Assembly: GCF_000974445.1 (NCBI RefSeq)
Contig: NZ_BBOJ01000010.1
Location: 62,001 to 126,000 of the forward strand
DNA from: Lentzea aerocolonigenes
GTDB lineage: Bacteria > Actinomycetota > Actinomycetes > Mycobacteriales > Pseudonocardiaceae
Length of the DNA: 64,000 nt
Direction of reading: 5' to 3'
Below are positions 17,744 to 25,142 of the stretch, in pieces. The notes beneath the pieces are model-generated. The model was not told the DNA's origin and did not search any database. It worked only from the letters and a program-made list of their open reading frames with translations. Both the position numbers and the translations under genes were made by a program. Positions within the stretch are counted from its first letter, which is position 1. Every line of letters starts with the position of its first letter.

Positions 17744-18987
17744 GCAAGTCCTTGTGGCGCAACCGCAACTTCATGCTGTTGTGGAGCGGCCAGACCATCA
17801 GCGAGACCGGCTCGGCCGTCACCGAGGTGGCGCTGCCGCTCGTCGCCGTCCTGGTGCTGGGAGCGGGCGCGTTCGAGACCGGTCTGCTGAAGGCGGCGGC
17901 GGGCGTCGCGTTCGTGCTGATCGCCCTGCCCGCGGGCGCGATCGTCGACGGCCTGCGCAAGCGGAAGCTCATGCTCTGGTGCGACGTGGCTCGGTTCGGC
18001 GCGCTGGCGACGATCCCGCTGCTGGCGTGGACCGATCACCTGGAGATGTGGCACCTGTACGTCGTGGCCGCCGTCGCCGGTGTGCTGACGGTGTTCTTCG
18101 ACGTCGCCTACCAGAGCTACATCGCCGTGCTGCTGCCACCGGAGCACCGGGTGGACGGCAACGGCAAGCTCGGCAGCACCCAGTACCTCGCCTACGTCGG
18201 CGGCACCAGCCTCGGCGGTGGCCTGGCCGCCCTGCTGGGCGCGACCAAGGCGGTCGCCGTGGACGCCCTGTCGTTCGTCGTCAGCGCGGTGAGCCTGGCG
18301 TTCGTGCGCTTCTCCGAGCCCGCTCCCGCACGCCCGGAGAAGCGCGACCTGCCCGCGGAGATCGCGGAAGGCCTCGGGTTCGTGCTGCGGGAACCGTTGC
18401 TGCGCCGGATCGTCTGCTGCACGGCGACGTCGAACCTCGGCATCAGCATGGCGGGCGCGATCAACGTGATCTTCTTGGTCCAGGTGCTGCAGGTGCCGAC
18501 AGGCCTGGTCGGTCTGCTGCTGGCGTCCGGCACCGTCGGCGGCGTGCTCGGCGGTCTCGTCGCCGGGCGGATCGCGGCCAGGTTCGGGTCGGCGCGGGTG
18601 ATCTGGGCGTCGTTCCTCGGCTTCGGCTGGACCGGCCTGCTCGTACCGCTGGCCGAACCGGGGTGGCGGCTGGCGCTCTTCGCGATCGGCTGGTCGGTGT
18701 TCTCCGCCGCCGCGGTCGTCTACAACAGTGGCCAGATGGCCTACCGCCAGGCGGTGTGCCCGCCCGAGCTGCTCGGCCGGATGAACGCCAGCATCAGATG
18801 GATCGTCTGGGGCATCGGCCCGCTCGGTGCTCTCATCGGCGGCAGCCTGGGCAGCTGGATCGGCATCCGCCCGACCCTCTGGCTCGCCATGGCGTGCATC
18901 TGGTCGGCCGGCCTGTGGGTGTACTTCTCGCCGCTGCGCGCAATGCGCGACGTACCCCTCCCTCGCATCCCGAACGGAGTCGCATGA
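17740..18987 (+). CDS. MFS transporter (probable product exporter or EntS-like permease)
   Basis: The 415-residue integral membrane protein has about 12 hydrophobic segments. The loop GLRKRKLMLWCDVARFG after the second helix pair fits the MFS cytoplasmic signature region. A central hydrophilic loop, EPAPARPEKRDLPAEIAEGL (~residues 190-209), separates the two halves. It resembles drug-efflux or siderophore-exporter MFS proteins of the EntS type. The ATG overlaps the upstream NRPS stop (ATGA), so it is made with the assembly line and probably exports its product or gives self-resistance. Substrate unknown. A second, related MFS gene lies at 44963-46192 in the other NRPS operon. Confidence 0.9.
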   Translation: MSKSLWRNRNFMLLWSGQTISETGSAVTEVALPLVAVLVLGAGAFETGLLKAAAGVAFVLIALPAGAIVDGLRKRKLMLWCDVARFGALATIPLLAWTDHLEMWHLYVVAAVAGVLTVFFDVAYQSYIAVLLPPEHRVDGNGKLGSTQYLAYVGGTSLGGGLAALLGATKAVAVDALSFVVSAVSLAFVRFSEPAPARPEKRDLPAEIAEGLGFVLREPLLRRIVCCTATSNLGISMAGAINVIFLVQVLQVPTGLVGLLLASGTVGGVLGGLVAGRIAARFGSARVIWASFLGFGWTGLLVPLAEPGWRLALFAIGWSVFSAAAVVYNSGQMAYRQAVCPPELLGRMNASIRWIVWGIGPLGALIGGSLGSWIGIRPTLWLAMACIWSAGLWVYFSPLRAMRDVPLPRIPNGVA

Positions 18988-19829
18988 TCACGGTCGTCGC
19001 CAACGACGTCGAGTTCGCCTGCCTGGAAGAGGGTTCGGGCCCGCTGGCGTTGTGCATGCACGGTTTCCCCGACACCGCGCACACCTGGCGGCACCTGATG
19101 CCGCAGCTGGCCGCGCAGGGGTTCCGCGCCGTCGCCCCGTTCCAACGCGGCTACGCGCCCACCTCCGTTCCCGCGGACGGCTGCTACCAGTCGGGCGCGC
19201 TGCTCGCCGACATCAACGCACTGCACGAGGCACTGGGCGGCGGCCCGGACTCCGTCCTCATCGGACACGACTGGGGTGCGGTAGCGGCCTACGGAGCGGT
19301 CGCACTGGAACCCCACCGCTGGCGCAAGCTGGTCACGCTGGCCGTTCCGCCGGCCGCGGTCGTCAACTCCGACTTCGAGCAGATGAAGCGCTCGTTCTAC
19401 ATGTTCCTGTTCCAGACCCCGATCGCCGAACGCGTCGTCGCGGCAGACGACATGGCCTTCCTCGACCACCTGTGGCACGAGTGGTCGCCGTCGTACGACG
19501 CCTCTCCGGACCTGGTGTTCGTGAAGGAGTCCCTGCGGCCCAAGGGAAGGCTGAGCGCGGCACTGGCCTACTACCGCACGCTGTTCGACCCGTCGACGCA
19601 CTCGCCGCGCTACCGCAAGGCGCAGTCCGCGTTGATGCGGACCGCACCCGTTCCCACGCTCTACCTGCACGGCGACCAGGACGGCTGCCTGCCGCCGCCC
19701 GACGCTGCGACGTTGACGCGGCAGCTGGCCGAGGGGTCGTCGTACGTGACGCTGCCAGGCGTCGGGCACTTCCCTCAGCTCGAAGCACCCGACCTCGTGG
19801 GCAAGCTCGTTCTCGAGTGGGCCACCTGA
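18984..19829 (+). CDS. Alpha/beta hydrolase, epoxide hydrolase-like
   Basis: The 281-residue protein has the oxyanion motif HGFPDTAHTW near residue 30 and the nucleophile elbow GHDWGAVAAYG near 93-103. Asp is the nucleophile, as in epoxide hydrolases and haloalkane dehalogenases. The acid region lies near LHGDQDGCLP and the catalytic His is in GVGHFPQLE near 262. HGFPDT plus GHDWG is typical of the epoxide hydrolase group. The ATG overlaps the MFS stop, and it is the last gene of the plus operon. It could open an epoxide formed by a P450 or hydrolyse another intermediate; a role in the pathway is inferred only from position. Confidence 0.82.
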   Translation: MITVVANDVEFACLEEGSGPLALCMHGFPDTAHTWRHLMPQLAAQGFRAVAPFQRGYAPTSVPADGCYQSGALLADINALHEALGGGPDSVLIGHDWGAVAAYGAVALEPHRWRKLVTLAVPPAAVVNSDFEQMKRSFYMFLFQTPIAERVVAADDMAFLDHLWHEWSPSYDASPDLVFVKESLRPKGRLSAALAYYRTLFDPSTHSPRYRKAQSALMRTAPVPTLYLHGDQDGCLPPPDAATLTRQLAEGSSYVTLPGVGHFPQLEAPDLVGKLVLEWAT

Positions 19830-19883
19830 CCTCATGCCGGACGTGCACTTCGGACGGTCATCCGATGGGATTCGAGTGCCCCG

Positions 19884-20141
19884 ATGAGCGGTAGCAGGGT
19901 GCTGGTGGCCGGGGCGAGCGTCGCGGGCCCCGCGCCGGGCATCGGTTGCGCCCAACCGGCACGAGGAGATCCAGGCGCCACACCGGGACCACGAGACCGT
20001 GCCGGACGGCAACACCGAGCCGGGCAGGCTCCAGCCGATCGAGAATCCCGACCCGGTGCCGGTACCGCTGCGCGACCACCAGCCGTTGCAGCCGTGGACC
20101 GGGTACCCGGTCGTCAACCAGAACGGCACCCGCCGGCCTGA
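19884..20141 (+). pseudogene. Relic of a FAD-dependent monooxygenase N-terminus
   Basis: ATG 19884 begins MSGSRVLVAGASVAGPA, which matches the start of FAD monooxygenases (GxGxxG-type dinucleotide fold, usually followed by LAYWLxRxG). After about 17 codons the similarity stops (PGIGCAQPARGDP) and the frame ends at 20141 with arginine/proline-rich sequence unlike a folded protein. The best reading is the 5' end of a gene whose remainder was deleted or scrambled. Only 19884-19936 is supported by similarity; the rest is the open frame that follows. Confidence 0.45.
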
Positions 20142-20184
20142 TCGACGCTTCCACGGGATCGTCCCGCCGTGCCAGTGGCCGGAT

Positions 20185-20207
20185 CTTTTCCGCGAAAGGC
20201 GGAAAGG
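20185..20207 (-). terminator. Hairpin just past the SbnA-like gene
   Basis: TTTCCGC at 20187-20193 pairs with GCGGAAA at 20199-20205 around a 5-nt GAAAG loop; C20185 and G206 can extend the stem past a bulged T. It begins 4 bp beyond the stop of the minus-strand SbnA-like gene. There is no long T-run on either side, so termination is inferred from position and shape. Confidence 0.4.
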
Positions 20208-20210
20208 CCC

Positions 20211-21164
20211 TCAGTCCGCCACCAGGAAGGCGTTCGCCAGCCACTCGTCGTGGTAGAGCGAGTCGAGGTAGTTGCTGCCGAGATCGGGCGCGATCGCCAC
20301 ACACGTCAGGTCGTCGCCCGCCTCCGCGGACGAAAGCCACTGCAGGGCTCCGCTCACCACGGTGCCGGTCGACCCGCCGAACAGGTACCCGTGGCGCACC
20401 AACTGGTGGCACATCCGCACGGTGTCGCTCTCCTCGACGTGCACCACGTCGTCCACAAAGGACTCGTCCAGGATCTGCGGGCGGACGCTCGTGCCCAGGC
20501 CCGGGATGAGGCGGGTGCGTGAGGGCGTGCCGAAGGTGACGGAACCGACGCTGTCGATCGCGACGATCCGCACGGACGGCCGGTTCTCGCGGAAGTACCT
20601 CGCGCAGCCCATCAACGTTCCCGTGGTGCCCGCGCCGACGAACAGCACGTCCAGCTCGGGGAAAGCCTTGTCGATCTCCGGGCCGGTCGAGCGGTAGTGG
20701 CCCGTCCAGTTGCCGGGGTTCGCGTACTGGTTGAGCCACACGAAGCCCGGGTTGGCGCGGCACAACGACTGCACGTGAGCGATCCGCGTGCCCAGGAAAG
20801 CGCCGGAGGAGTCCGGCGACGAAACGACGTGCACCTCGCTGCCGAGCGTCTCCATCATCCGCCGGGCCGCGCGGGTGCACCGGACGTCGGTGACGCAGAT
20901 GAACCGGTATCCCTTGCTCGCCGCGACCATGCTGAGCGCGATGCCCATGTTGCCCGACGACGACTCGACGATGGTGGCACCGGGCACGAGCTCACCCGCG
21001 CGTTCCATCGCGTCGACCATCTCGGTGGCCGCCTTGAGCTTGATGGAACCCGCGAAGTTGAAGCCCTCGCACTTGAGCAGCAGCCGCCGTCCGACGATCT
21101 GCCGCAGATCCACGTACAAGTCCGAAACGTTGAATTCCAGAGGACTCACGATGACTGCTGCCAC
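20211..21164 (-). CDS. sbnA-like: SbnA-like PLP enzyme, N-(1-amino-1-carboxyl-2-ethyl)-glutamate synthase
   Basis: The 317-residue protein belongs to the cysteine synthase/CBS fold. The PLP lysine lies in NFAGSIKLKAA (near residue 43), the substrate loop in ESSSGNMGIALS (~68-79), and the phosphate-binding loop in GAGTTGTLMG (~175-184). The SIKLK motif separates SbnA from ordinary O-acetylserine sulfhydrylases. In staphyloferrin B biosynthesis SbnA joins O-phosphoserine and glutamate, and SbnB then releases L-2,3-diaminopropionate and 2-oxoglutarate. The SbnB partner is encoded at 24119-25132, so the pair should supply diaminopropionate to an NRPS module. GTG 21164 has a weak GGGA site; GTG 21149 is an alternative start. 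It is transcribed divergently from the SyrP-like gene. Confidence 0.87.
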   Translation of the reverse strand: MAAVIVSPLEFNVSDLYVDLRQIVGRRLLLKCEGFNFAGSIKLKAATEMVDAMERAGELVPGATIVESSSGNMGIALSMVAASKGYRFICVTDVRCTRAARRMMETLGSEVHVVSSPDSSGAFLGTRIAHVQSLCRANPGFVWLNQYANPGNWTGHYRSTGPEIDKAFPELDVLFVGAGTTGTLMGCARYFRENRPSVRIVAIDSVGSVTFGTPSRTRLIPGLGTSVRPQILDESFVDDVVHVEESDTVRMCHQLVRHGYLFGGSTGTVVSGALQWLSSAEAGDDLTCVAIAPDLGSNYLDSLYHDEWLANAFLVAD

Positions 21165-21317
21165 ACCGAAATCCCATCTCGTCGCCGACCGGCCGCGCTC
21201 GAATCTTTTCCAGCGAGCCGATATTTCCGCTATATGGACGGCGATAGGCGGGATACCGACGAAATATAGGTGGCGTCCCCACGATCCGCATTACGACCCA
21301 CCGGAGGGAGAAGGCGG
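21165..21317. promoter_or_regulatory. AT-rich divergent promoter region with a 7-bp dyad
   Basis: This gap between the divergent SbnA-like and SyrP-like genes contains the most AT-rich patch noticed in the window (about 21220-21270). ATATTTC at 21221-21227 and GAAATAT at 21261-21267 form a perfect inverted repeat 33 nt apart, with TATATGG and GGGATACC between the arms. These are candidate operator and promoter elements for both operons. GGAGGGAGAAGG at 21303-21314 is a strong ribosome-binding site for the SyrP-like gene at ATG 21318. Confidence 0.5.
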
Positions 21318-22250
21318 ATGGAACACTGGGCTCCACTCGAGCTCGACCCGGCCAGCGTCGGGGCAGAGCCAGGACCGCAGGGGCTGATCGACCATCTGCG
21401 TGCCGCGACCGACCTCGGCGATCTCCTCGTCAAGCACAAGGCGTTGGTGTTCCGCGGTTTCCACGTCACCCCGGAGGAACTGGGTGACGTGATGGACCTG
21501 CTGCTGCCCAACAGGCTGGCGTACGTGCACGGCAACTCACCGCGCACCAAGGTGGGCCAGAACGTCTACACCTCCACCGAGTACCCTCCGCAGTACGACA
21601 TCTCGATGCACAACGAGATGTCGTACGCGCATCAGTGGCCCGCACGACTGCTGTTCTTCTGCGCCGTGGCACCGGAAACCGGCGGCGCGACGCCGGTCGT
21701 CGACGGTGTGCGCTGGCTCGATTCGCTCGATCCCGAGGTGCGCGAGGCGTTCGGGCAGGGTGTGCGTTACACGCAGAACCTGCACGGCGGCAGGGGTTTC
21801 GGCAAGAGCTGGCAGGACACGTTCGAGACCGCGGAACGCGACCAGGTCGAGGAGTTCCTGTCGAAGTCGGGCAGCGAGTTCACCTGGAAGCCCGACGGCG
21901 GGCTGCGGGTGAGCCAGGTGCGTCCCTCGACCACCCGCCACCCCGTGACCGGGGACGAGGTGTGGTTCAACCAGGCCGACCAGTGGCACGTGGCCGGGCT
22001 CGGCGACGAGACCGCGGCGGCGCTGCACCAGATCATGCCCGAGGAGGACCTGCCCCAGTCCGTGACGTTCGCCGACGGTTCTGCCATTCCCGCCGAGCAC
22101 GTCACGCAGATCCGGGACCGGGGCCTGTCCGAAGCGGTGAACGTCGACTGGCGCACCGGTGACCTGTTGCTGATCGACAACGTGGCGGTCGGGCACGGCA
22201 GGCGGTCGTTCACCGGGCCGCGCCGGATCCTGGTCGCGATGTCGGACTGA
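21318..22250 (+). CDS. SyrP/TauD-like Fe(II)/2-oxoglutarate-dependent oxygenase
   Basis: The 310-residue protein has the facial triad HxE as MHNEMSY near residue 98 and the distal His in AVGHGRRSF near 293, followed by Arg in GPRRIL for 2-oxoglutarate binding. HNEMSY is characteristic of the SyrP branch. SyrP beta-hydroxylates a carrier-bound aspartyl residue, and related enzymes act on Asn or other residues. The triad carboxylate is present, so this is a hydroxylase and not a SyrB2-type halogenase. Two A domains in the locus have Asn-like codes, so beta-hydroxylation of an Asp/Asn residue is plausible. ATG 21318 follows a strong ribosome-binding site and is the first gene of a six-protein operon plus PKS. 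Substrate inferred. Confidence 0.88.
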   Translation: MEHWAPLELDPASVGAEPGPQGLIDHLRAATDLGDLLVKHKALVFRGFHVTPEELGDVMDLLLPNRLAYVHGNSPRTKVGQNVYTSTEYPPQYDISMHNEMSYAHQWPARLLFFCAVAPETGGATPVVDGVRWLDSLDPEVREAFGQGVRYTQNLHGGRGFGKSWQDTFETAERDQVEEFLSKSGSEFTWKPDGGLRVSQVRPSTTRHPVTGDEVWFNQADQWHVAGLGDETAAALHQIMPEEDLPQSVTFADGSAIPAEHVTQIRDRGLSEAVNVDWRTGDLLLIDNVAVGHGRRSFTGPRRILVAMSD

Positions 22251-22260
22251 GGGATCCCCG

Positions 22261-22752
22261 GTGAGCGCCCAGATCCACGAACAGCACAGAGCGGACTCGT
22301 TGCGGCGCGCGGCGCGCCGGTTCGCGACCGGGGTCACGGTGGTCGCGGTGCGGCACGACGGCGGCGACCACGCACTGACCGCCAACTCGTTCATCACGCT
22401 GTCGCTCCACCCCGCGATGATCGGTGTGTCGGTGACGTCCGGCGGCCGGATGCGTCAGCTCGCCGAGAAGACCCGGTACTTCGGCATCAGCGTGCTCAAC
22501 GCCGAACAGGGGGACTACGCCCGGCACTACGCGAGCCGCAGCCGCATCGGTGCCCCGGAGCACCTGGGGCTGCACACTCCCGACGCGCTGCCCGCGCCGA
22601 TCGTGCCGGGCTGCGTCGCCTACTTCGTCTGCCGGTTCGAGCACACCCATCCCGTCGGAGACCACGACCTCATCGTCGGCTCGGTGGTGGAGAGCGAGGT
22701 GCTCAGCGAAGAGCACCCGCCACTGATCTTCCTCGACGGCAAGTTCAGCTGA
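22261..22752 (+). CDS. Flavin reductase (HpaC/RutF-like)
   Basis: The 163-residue protein matches flavin reductases that partner two-component oxygenases and halogenases: RRFATGVTVVAVR near residue 20, LTANSFITLSLHPAMIGVSV (~39-58), FGISVLNAEQ near 80, HD-x-IVGSVV near 138 and PLIFLDGKF at the end. It would supply FADH2 to the halogenase encoded at 36569-37912, which cannot reduce its own flavin. GTG 22261 starts 10 bp after the SyrP-like gene. No other flavin-dependent monooxygenase is intact in the window. Confidence 0.9.
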   Translation: MSAQIHEQHRADSLRRAARRFATGVTVVAVRHDGGDHALTANSFITLSLHPAMIGVSVTSGGRMRQLAEKTRYFGISVLNAEQGDYARHYASRSRIGAPEHLGLHTPDALPAPIVPGCVAYFVCRFEHTHPVGDHDLIVGSVVESEVLSEEHPPLIFLDGKFS

Positions 22753-22767
22753 CAGGAGCTACCAGCG

Positions 22768-24105
22768 ATGGCTTTCGCGTCAGGGCCGGTACCGCCCATC
22801 GGCGGGCACTCCCTGTTCCTCTTCCTGCTCCAGGTGGCGCTGTTGTTGTTGCTGGCACTGCTGATGGGCAGGCTCGCGGCACGGGTGTCGCTGCCGCCCA
22901 TCGTCGGGGAGCTGCTCACCGGCATCGTGCTCGGCCCCTCACTGCTCGGCAACGTGGCACCGGACTGGTTCGCCTGGCTGTTCCCGCCGCGGACCGAGCA
23001 GTTCCACCTGCTCGACGCGTTCGGTCAGATCGGTGTGCTGCTCCTGGTCGGGATGACCGGGCTGTCGCTGGACCTCAAGCTGATCCGCAAACGCGGCAGC
23101 ACGGCGGCGAAGGTCAGCCTGCCAGGCCTGGTCATCCCGCTCGCACTCGGCGTCGCCGCGGGTTTCCTGGTGCCACCGGCACTTCTGGCCGAAAACTCCC
23201 ACCGCGCGGTGTTCGCGGTCTTCCTCGGCATCGCGATGTGCGTCAGCGCCATCCCGGTGATCGCGAAGACCCTGATCGACCTGAAGCTGCTGCACCGCAA
23301 CGTGGGTCAGCTCATCCTGATCTCCGGCACGGTCGACGACATCTTCGGCTGGCTGGGCCTGTCGATCGTGACCGCCATGGCGACGACCGGCGTGCAGGCG
23401 GGTGGCATCGCCCGTTCGGTCGGGTTCCTCGCGTTGTTCCTGGTGGTCGCGTTCGTGATCGGACGCCCCCTGGTGCGTGCGGCCGTCCGCGTCACCGCGA
23501 AGTCGGCGGAGTCCGGGCCGACGATTTCGGTGGCGGTGGTGATCGTGTTGCTGACCAGCGCCGGCAGTCACCTGCTGGGGCTCGAAGCGGTGTTCGGCGC
23601 ACTGGTCGCGGGCATGCTGATCCGCAACGCGGGCCACGGCGTGGTGGAACGGCTGACACCGTTGCGCACCCTGGTGATGACGGTGCTGGCGCCGGTGTTC
23701 TTCGCGATGGCCGGGCTGCGCATGGACCTGTCCGCGCTGGCCCAGCCGACCGTGCTGCTCGCGGCGGTGGTGCTGCTGCTGATCGCGATCGTCGGCAAGT
23801 TCGCGGGAGCGTTCCTCGGCGCGTGGGCCAGCGGCCTGAACCGCTGGGAGGCGCTGGCGATCGGCGCCGGCATGAATGCGCGGGGCGTCGTCGAGGTGGT
23901 GGTCGCGATGGTCGGGCTGCGGCTCGGCGTGCTCAGCACCGAGATGTACACCATCGTCGTGCTGATCGCGATCGTCACGTCGCTGATGAGCCCTCCCATC
24001 CTGCGCATGGCGGCCGCACGCATCGAGGTGACCGCCGGCGAACGGCTCCGGCTGAGCGAGTACGAGTCCCCGTCGCGGCAGCAGCCCGCCGTCGACCACG
24101 CCTGA
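22768..24105 (+). CDS. CPA2-family cation/proton antiporter (KefB/NapA-like)
   Basis: The 445-residue protein has about 12 membrane segments. PPIVGELLTGIVLGPSLLG (~residues 33-51) and the charged helix SGTVDDIFGWLGLS (~188-201) are typical of CPA2 Na+/H+ or K+/H+ antiporters, with the DD pair in the ion-binding place. There is no C-terminal TrkA domain; the tail is short and polar. The gene sits between the flavin reductase and SbnB genes (ATG 22768 after CAGGAGC). Similar antiporters occur in other biosynthetic clusters. A role in export, pH balance or self-protection here is inferred. Confidence 0.88.
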   Translation: MAFASGPVPPIGGHSLFLFLLQVALLLLLALLMGRLAARVSLPPIVGELLTGIVLGPSLLGNVAPDWFAWLFPPRTEQFHLLDAFGQIGVLLLVGMTGLSLDLKLIRKRGSTAAKVSLPGLVIPLALGVAAGFLVPPALLAENSHRAVFAVFLGIAMCVSAIPVIAKTLIDLKLLHRNVGQLILISGTVDDIFGWLGLSIVTAMATTGVQAGGIARSVGFLALFLVVAFVIGRPLVRAAVRVTAKSAESGPTISVAVVIVLLTSAGSHLLGLEAVFGALVAGMLIRNAGHGVVERLTPLRTLVMTVLAPVFFAMAGLRMDLSALAQPTVLLAAVVLLLIAIVGKFAGAFLGAWASGLNRWEALAIGAGMNARGVVEVVVAMVGLRLGVLSTEMYTIVVLIAIVTSLMSPPILRMAAARIEVTAGERLRLSEYESPSRQQPAVDHA

Positions 24106-24118
24106 GGAAGGAACCCCC

Positions 24119-25132
24119 GTGCGGCCTCCCCCTTTCACTGTCATCTCCGGCGCGCAGGTGCGCGAAGTCCTGCAAGGACAAGAAAAACAGGTCACCGAGG
24201 TGGTCGAGGCGGCGTACCGGCTGCACGGCGACGGCCGGACGGTGAACCCGGACTCGTACTTCCTGCGGTTCCCCGACCTGCCGTCGTCGCGGATCATCGC
24301 GCTGCCCGCGTCGCTGGGCAGCGTGCACGGCCTGAAGTGGATCTCCAGCTTCCCGGAGAACGTCGCGGGCGGCATCCCCCGCGCCTCCGCGGTACTGATC
24401 CTCAACGACGCCGAGACCGGCTTTCCGTTCGCCTGCATAGAAGCGTCGGTCATCAGCGCGGCTCGCACCGCCGCGTCCGCCGCGCTGGCGGCGGTGCGGC
24501 TGAGCACCCGGCGCGGCGTCCGGCCGTCCCGCGTCGGGTTCGTCGGCACGGGTCTGATCGCGCGGTACGTGCACACCTACCTGGCGGCCAACGGGTTCAC
24601 GTTCGACGAGCTCGGCGTGTTCGACCTGGCGCCGGCGCACGCCGACGGGTTCTCCGGCTACCTGGCGCGGACCGAGGCCGGCCGGATCACCGTGCACGAC
24701 AACGCCGAGGACCTGATCCGCTCGTCCGACCTGGTCGTCTTCGCGACCGTCGCCGGTGAGCCGCACGTCCACGACCCGGCGTGGTTCTCGCACAACCCGT
24801 TGGTGCTGCACGTCTCGCTGCGAGATCTGTCCACAGACGTGATCCTGGCTTCCTGCAACGTGACCGACGACGTCGAGCACTGCATGAAGGCCAACACGTC
24901 GTTGCACCTGACCGAGCAGCTCACCGGTGGCAGGGACTTCGTGGCCGGCGACATGCGGGCGTTGCTGGCCGGAGAGATCGACGTGCCCTCCGACCGGCCG
25001 GTGGTCTTCTCGCCGTTCGGTCTCGGCGTGCTGGACCTCGCGGTGGGAGCGCACGTCCACGAGCAGGTGACCCGCGACGGTGGCGGGCACGTCGTCGACG
25101 GCTTCTTCGACGAGCTGAAGCGCTACGGCTGA
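24119..25132 (+). CDS. sbnB-like: SbnB-like NAD-dependent dehydrogenase (2,3-diaminopropionate synthesis)
   Basis: The 337-residue member of the ornithine cyclodeaminase/mu-crystallin family has a substrate-binding half with [19 protein letters not shown] (near residues 74-92) and a Rossmann half with [13 protein letters not shown] (~140-152). SbnB oxidatively splits the SbnA product into L-2,3-diaminopropionate and 2-oxoglutarate. [13 protein letters not shown] is typical of SbnB and distinguishes it from true ornithine cyclodeaminases. GTG 24119 follows GGAAGGA; the NRPS ATG follows 10 bp after the stop. With the SbnA-like gene it completes the diaminopropionate route. Confidence 0.9.
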   Translation: MRPPPFTVISGAQVREVLQGQEKQVTEVVEAAYRLHGDGRTVNPDSYFLRFPDLPSSRIIALPASLGSVHGLKWISSFPENVAGGIPRASAVLILNDAETGFPFACIEASVISAARTAASAALAAVRLSTRRGVRPSRVGFVGTGLIARYVHTYLAANGFTFDELGVFDLAPAHADGFSGYLARTEAGRITVHDNAEDLIRSSDLVVFATVAGEPHVHDPAWFSHNPLVLHVSLRDLSTDVILASCNVTDDVEHCMKANTSLHLTEQLTGGRDFVAGDMRALLAGEIDVPSDRPVVFSPFGLGVLDLAVGAHVHEQVTRDGGGHVVDGFFDELKRYG

Positions 25133-25142
25133 GGAGTCTGGC

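Larger units (their letters stand above)
19830..20210. other. 381-bp stretch between convergent genes, without an intact gene
   Basis: This stretch lies between the end of the alpha/beta hydrolase gene and the stop of the convergent SbnA-like gene. It holds a short relic resembling the N-terminus of a FAD monooxygenase (from 19884) and a hairpin near 20185-20207. I see no complete gene here. The remainder is GC-rich sequence without a recognisable protein match or convincing ribosome-binding sites. Confidence 0.6.

Noticed and set aside
21318..22250. A SyrB2-type non-heme iron halogenase
   Set aside because: The oxygenase has HNE with the carboxylate ligand present; halogenases of that type have Ala or Gly there.
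24119..25132. An ornithine cyclodeaminase supplying proline
   Set aside because: [13 protein letters not shown] and the presence of a SbnA partner favour SbnB, and no proline-type A domain was recognised.
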